DNA from: a virus
Reading direction: 5' to 3' (one strand)
DNA: 32,024 bases
Virus record (IMG/VR): IMGVR_UViG_3300033141_003100
Span: 1-32,024 of that record
Shown piece by piece: positions 31,647-32,024 of the stretch (the stretch's first letter is position 1; each line of letters begins with the position of its first letter). A program made the translations under genes and the position numbers. Below the pieces are notes generated by a model that saw only the letters and a list, made by a program, of their open reading frames with translations, searched no databases and was not told the DNA's origin.

Positions 31647-31823
31647 ATGAGCGAAGACGATAAAATTTTGGCAAATCATTGCGTTAAATGCGAAGAAGAA
31701 ATGGAATACGGGATAAGTTTCGATGGTATTGAAAAAACAGTTAATTTATCAATATGCCATAATGATAAGTGCCAAAACTATGGACTTTTACAACTAGGAA
31801 AGGAAGCAATGTTTGTCTGTTAA
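31647..31823 (+). CDS. Zinc-ribbon protein, third
   Basis: 58 residues from ATG at 31647, 6-7 bases after GGAG; an earlier in-frame ATG at 31623 overlaps the preceding gene more. CVKCEEEME and CHNDKCQNYG give two Cys pairs of a small ribbon. Phages often carry such proteins of unknown role, presumably binding nucleic acid or host proteins. Last clear early gene before the terminal repeat. Confidence 0.7.
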   Translation: MSEDDKILANHCVKCEEEMEYGISFDGIEKTVNLSICHNDKCQNYGLLQLGKEAMFVC

Positions 31824-31893
31824 TCTTATTGCGTTATCAAAATATAATGCTATTATTTATATGACTTCTAATTATTAACAAAGGAGGTTAAGC

Positions 31894-31911
31894 ATGTTCA
31901 ATCTATTTTAA
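31894..31911 (+). CDS. Possible 5-codon leader peptide MFNLF with strong ribosome site
   Basis: AAAGGAGGT (31880-31888) is a near-perfect Shine-Dalgarno sequence 5 bases before ATG, yet the frame ends after five codons with TAA at the repeat boundary. Downstream lie the TTCG hairpin and then the secreted-protein gene. It could be a leader peptide controlling that gene, or the assembly may have broken a longer gene at the repeat. Confidence 0.35.
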   Translation: MFNLF

Positions 31912-32024
31912 TATAAACCGATTAAAACAAAGTCATGAGAGGGTTCGCCCTCTCAAAATAAAACAAGGACTAATAAAAAAACGGATCATTTAAAATCATA
32001 ATAACCAACGAAGGTCCAAAAATG
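31911..32024. repeat. Terminal direct repeat, right copy
   Basis: Exact copy of 1-114, with hairpin at 31936-31955 and the ATG of the secreted-protein gene at its last three bases. Shows that the sequence closes on itself. Confidence 0.97.

Noticed and set aside
1-32024. tRNA genes and integrase/attachment sites
   Set aside because: None recognised on either strand by reading; no evidence for lysogeny by integration.

Overview
The window looks like one complete genome of a short-tailed tailed phage (podovirus-type). It is AT-rich, and a 114-bp sequence is repeated exactly at both ends (1-114 and 31911-32024). It is therefore either a closed circle of about 31.9 kb or a linear genome with short direct terminal repeats. 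The morphogenesis set (head-tail connector portal, scaffold, P22/BPP-1-style coat, tail tubular proteins A and B, three internal virion proteins, T7-type fibre N-terminus) belongs to podophages. There is no phage RNA polymerase, DNA polymerase, primase, helicase or integrase, so it must use host transcription and probably the host replisome. The host cannot be named from the sequence. The abundance of ankyrin genes with giant-virus-like repeats suggests a bacterium living in or on a eukaryote such as a protist or amoeba; this is inference.

Left arm, minus strand, read from 24149 down to 545: one long late operon. In order of transcription it holds a small basic protein, the terminase small subunit, five small head-region proteins, two short proteins that share a C-terminal motif, portal, a Bbp19-like protein, scaffold, major capsid, a small capsid-associated protein, tail tubular A and B, three internal virion proteins, a T7-type fibre, the terminase large subunit, two more fibre-like proteins, and a lysis cassette (M15 peptidase endolysin, a 46-residue membrane peptide, a 3TM-type holin, and a coiled-coil protein with a membrane anchor). 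A structured leader precedes the capsid gene, and a long hairpin separates head and tail genes.

Right arm, plus strand, 24360 to 31823 and, across the repeat, into 112-558: early and accessory genes. Five ankyrin-repeat ORFs (two full, one divergent, two very short) are mixed with zinc-ribbon proteins, small membrane proteins, a RuvC-like resolvase, a heptad-repeat protein, a small HTH regulator, a DUF4116-like fragment, an SSB and a DUF1071 (Sak3-like) annealing protein. Crossing the repeat leads to a small protein with a signal peptide.

Three sigma70-like promoters in the right arm (24274, 26904, 29854) share an operator-like sequence with core AGAGTGTTTAT. The 72-residue HTH protein is the only evident repressor candidate. 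The most notable point is a compact podophage spending much of its early region on repeat-driven ankyrin genes, with perfect internal DNA duplications, beside a recombination-only set (annealing protein, SSB, resolvase) in place of a replisome.
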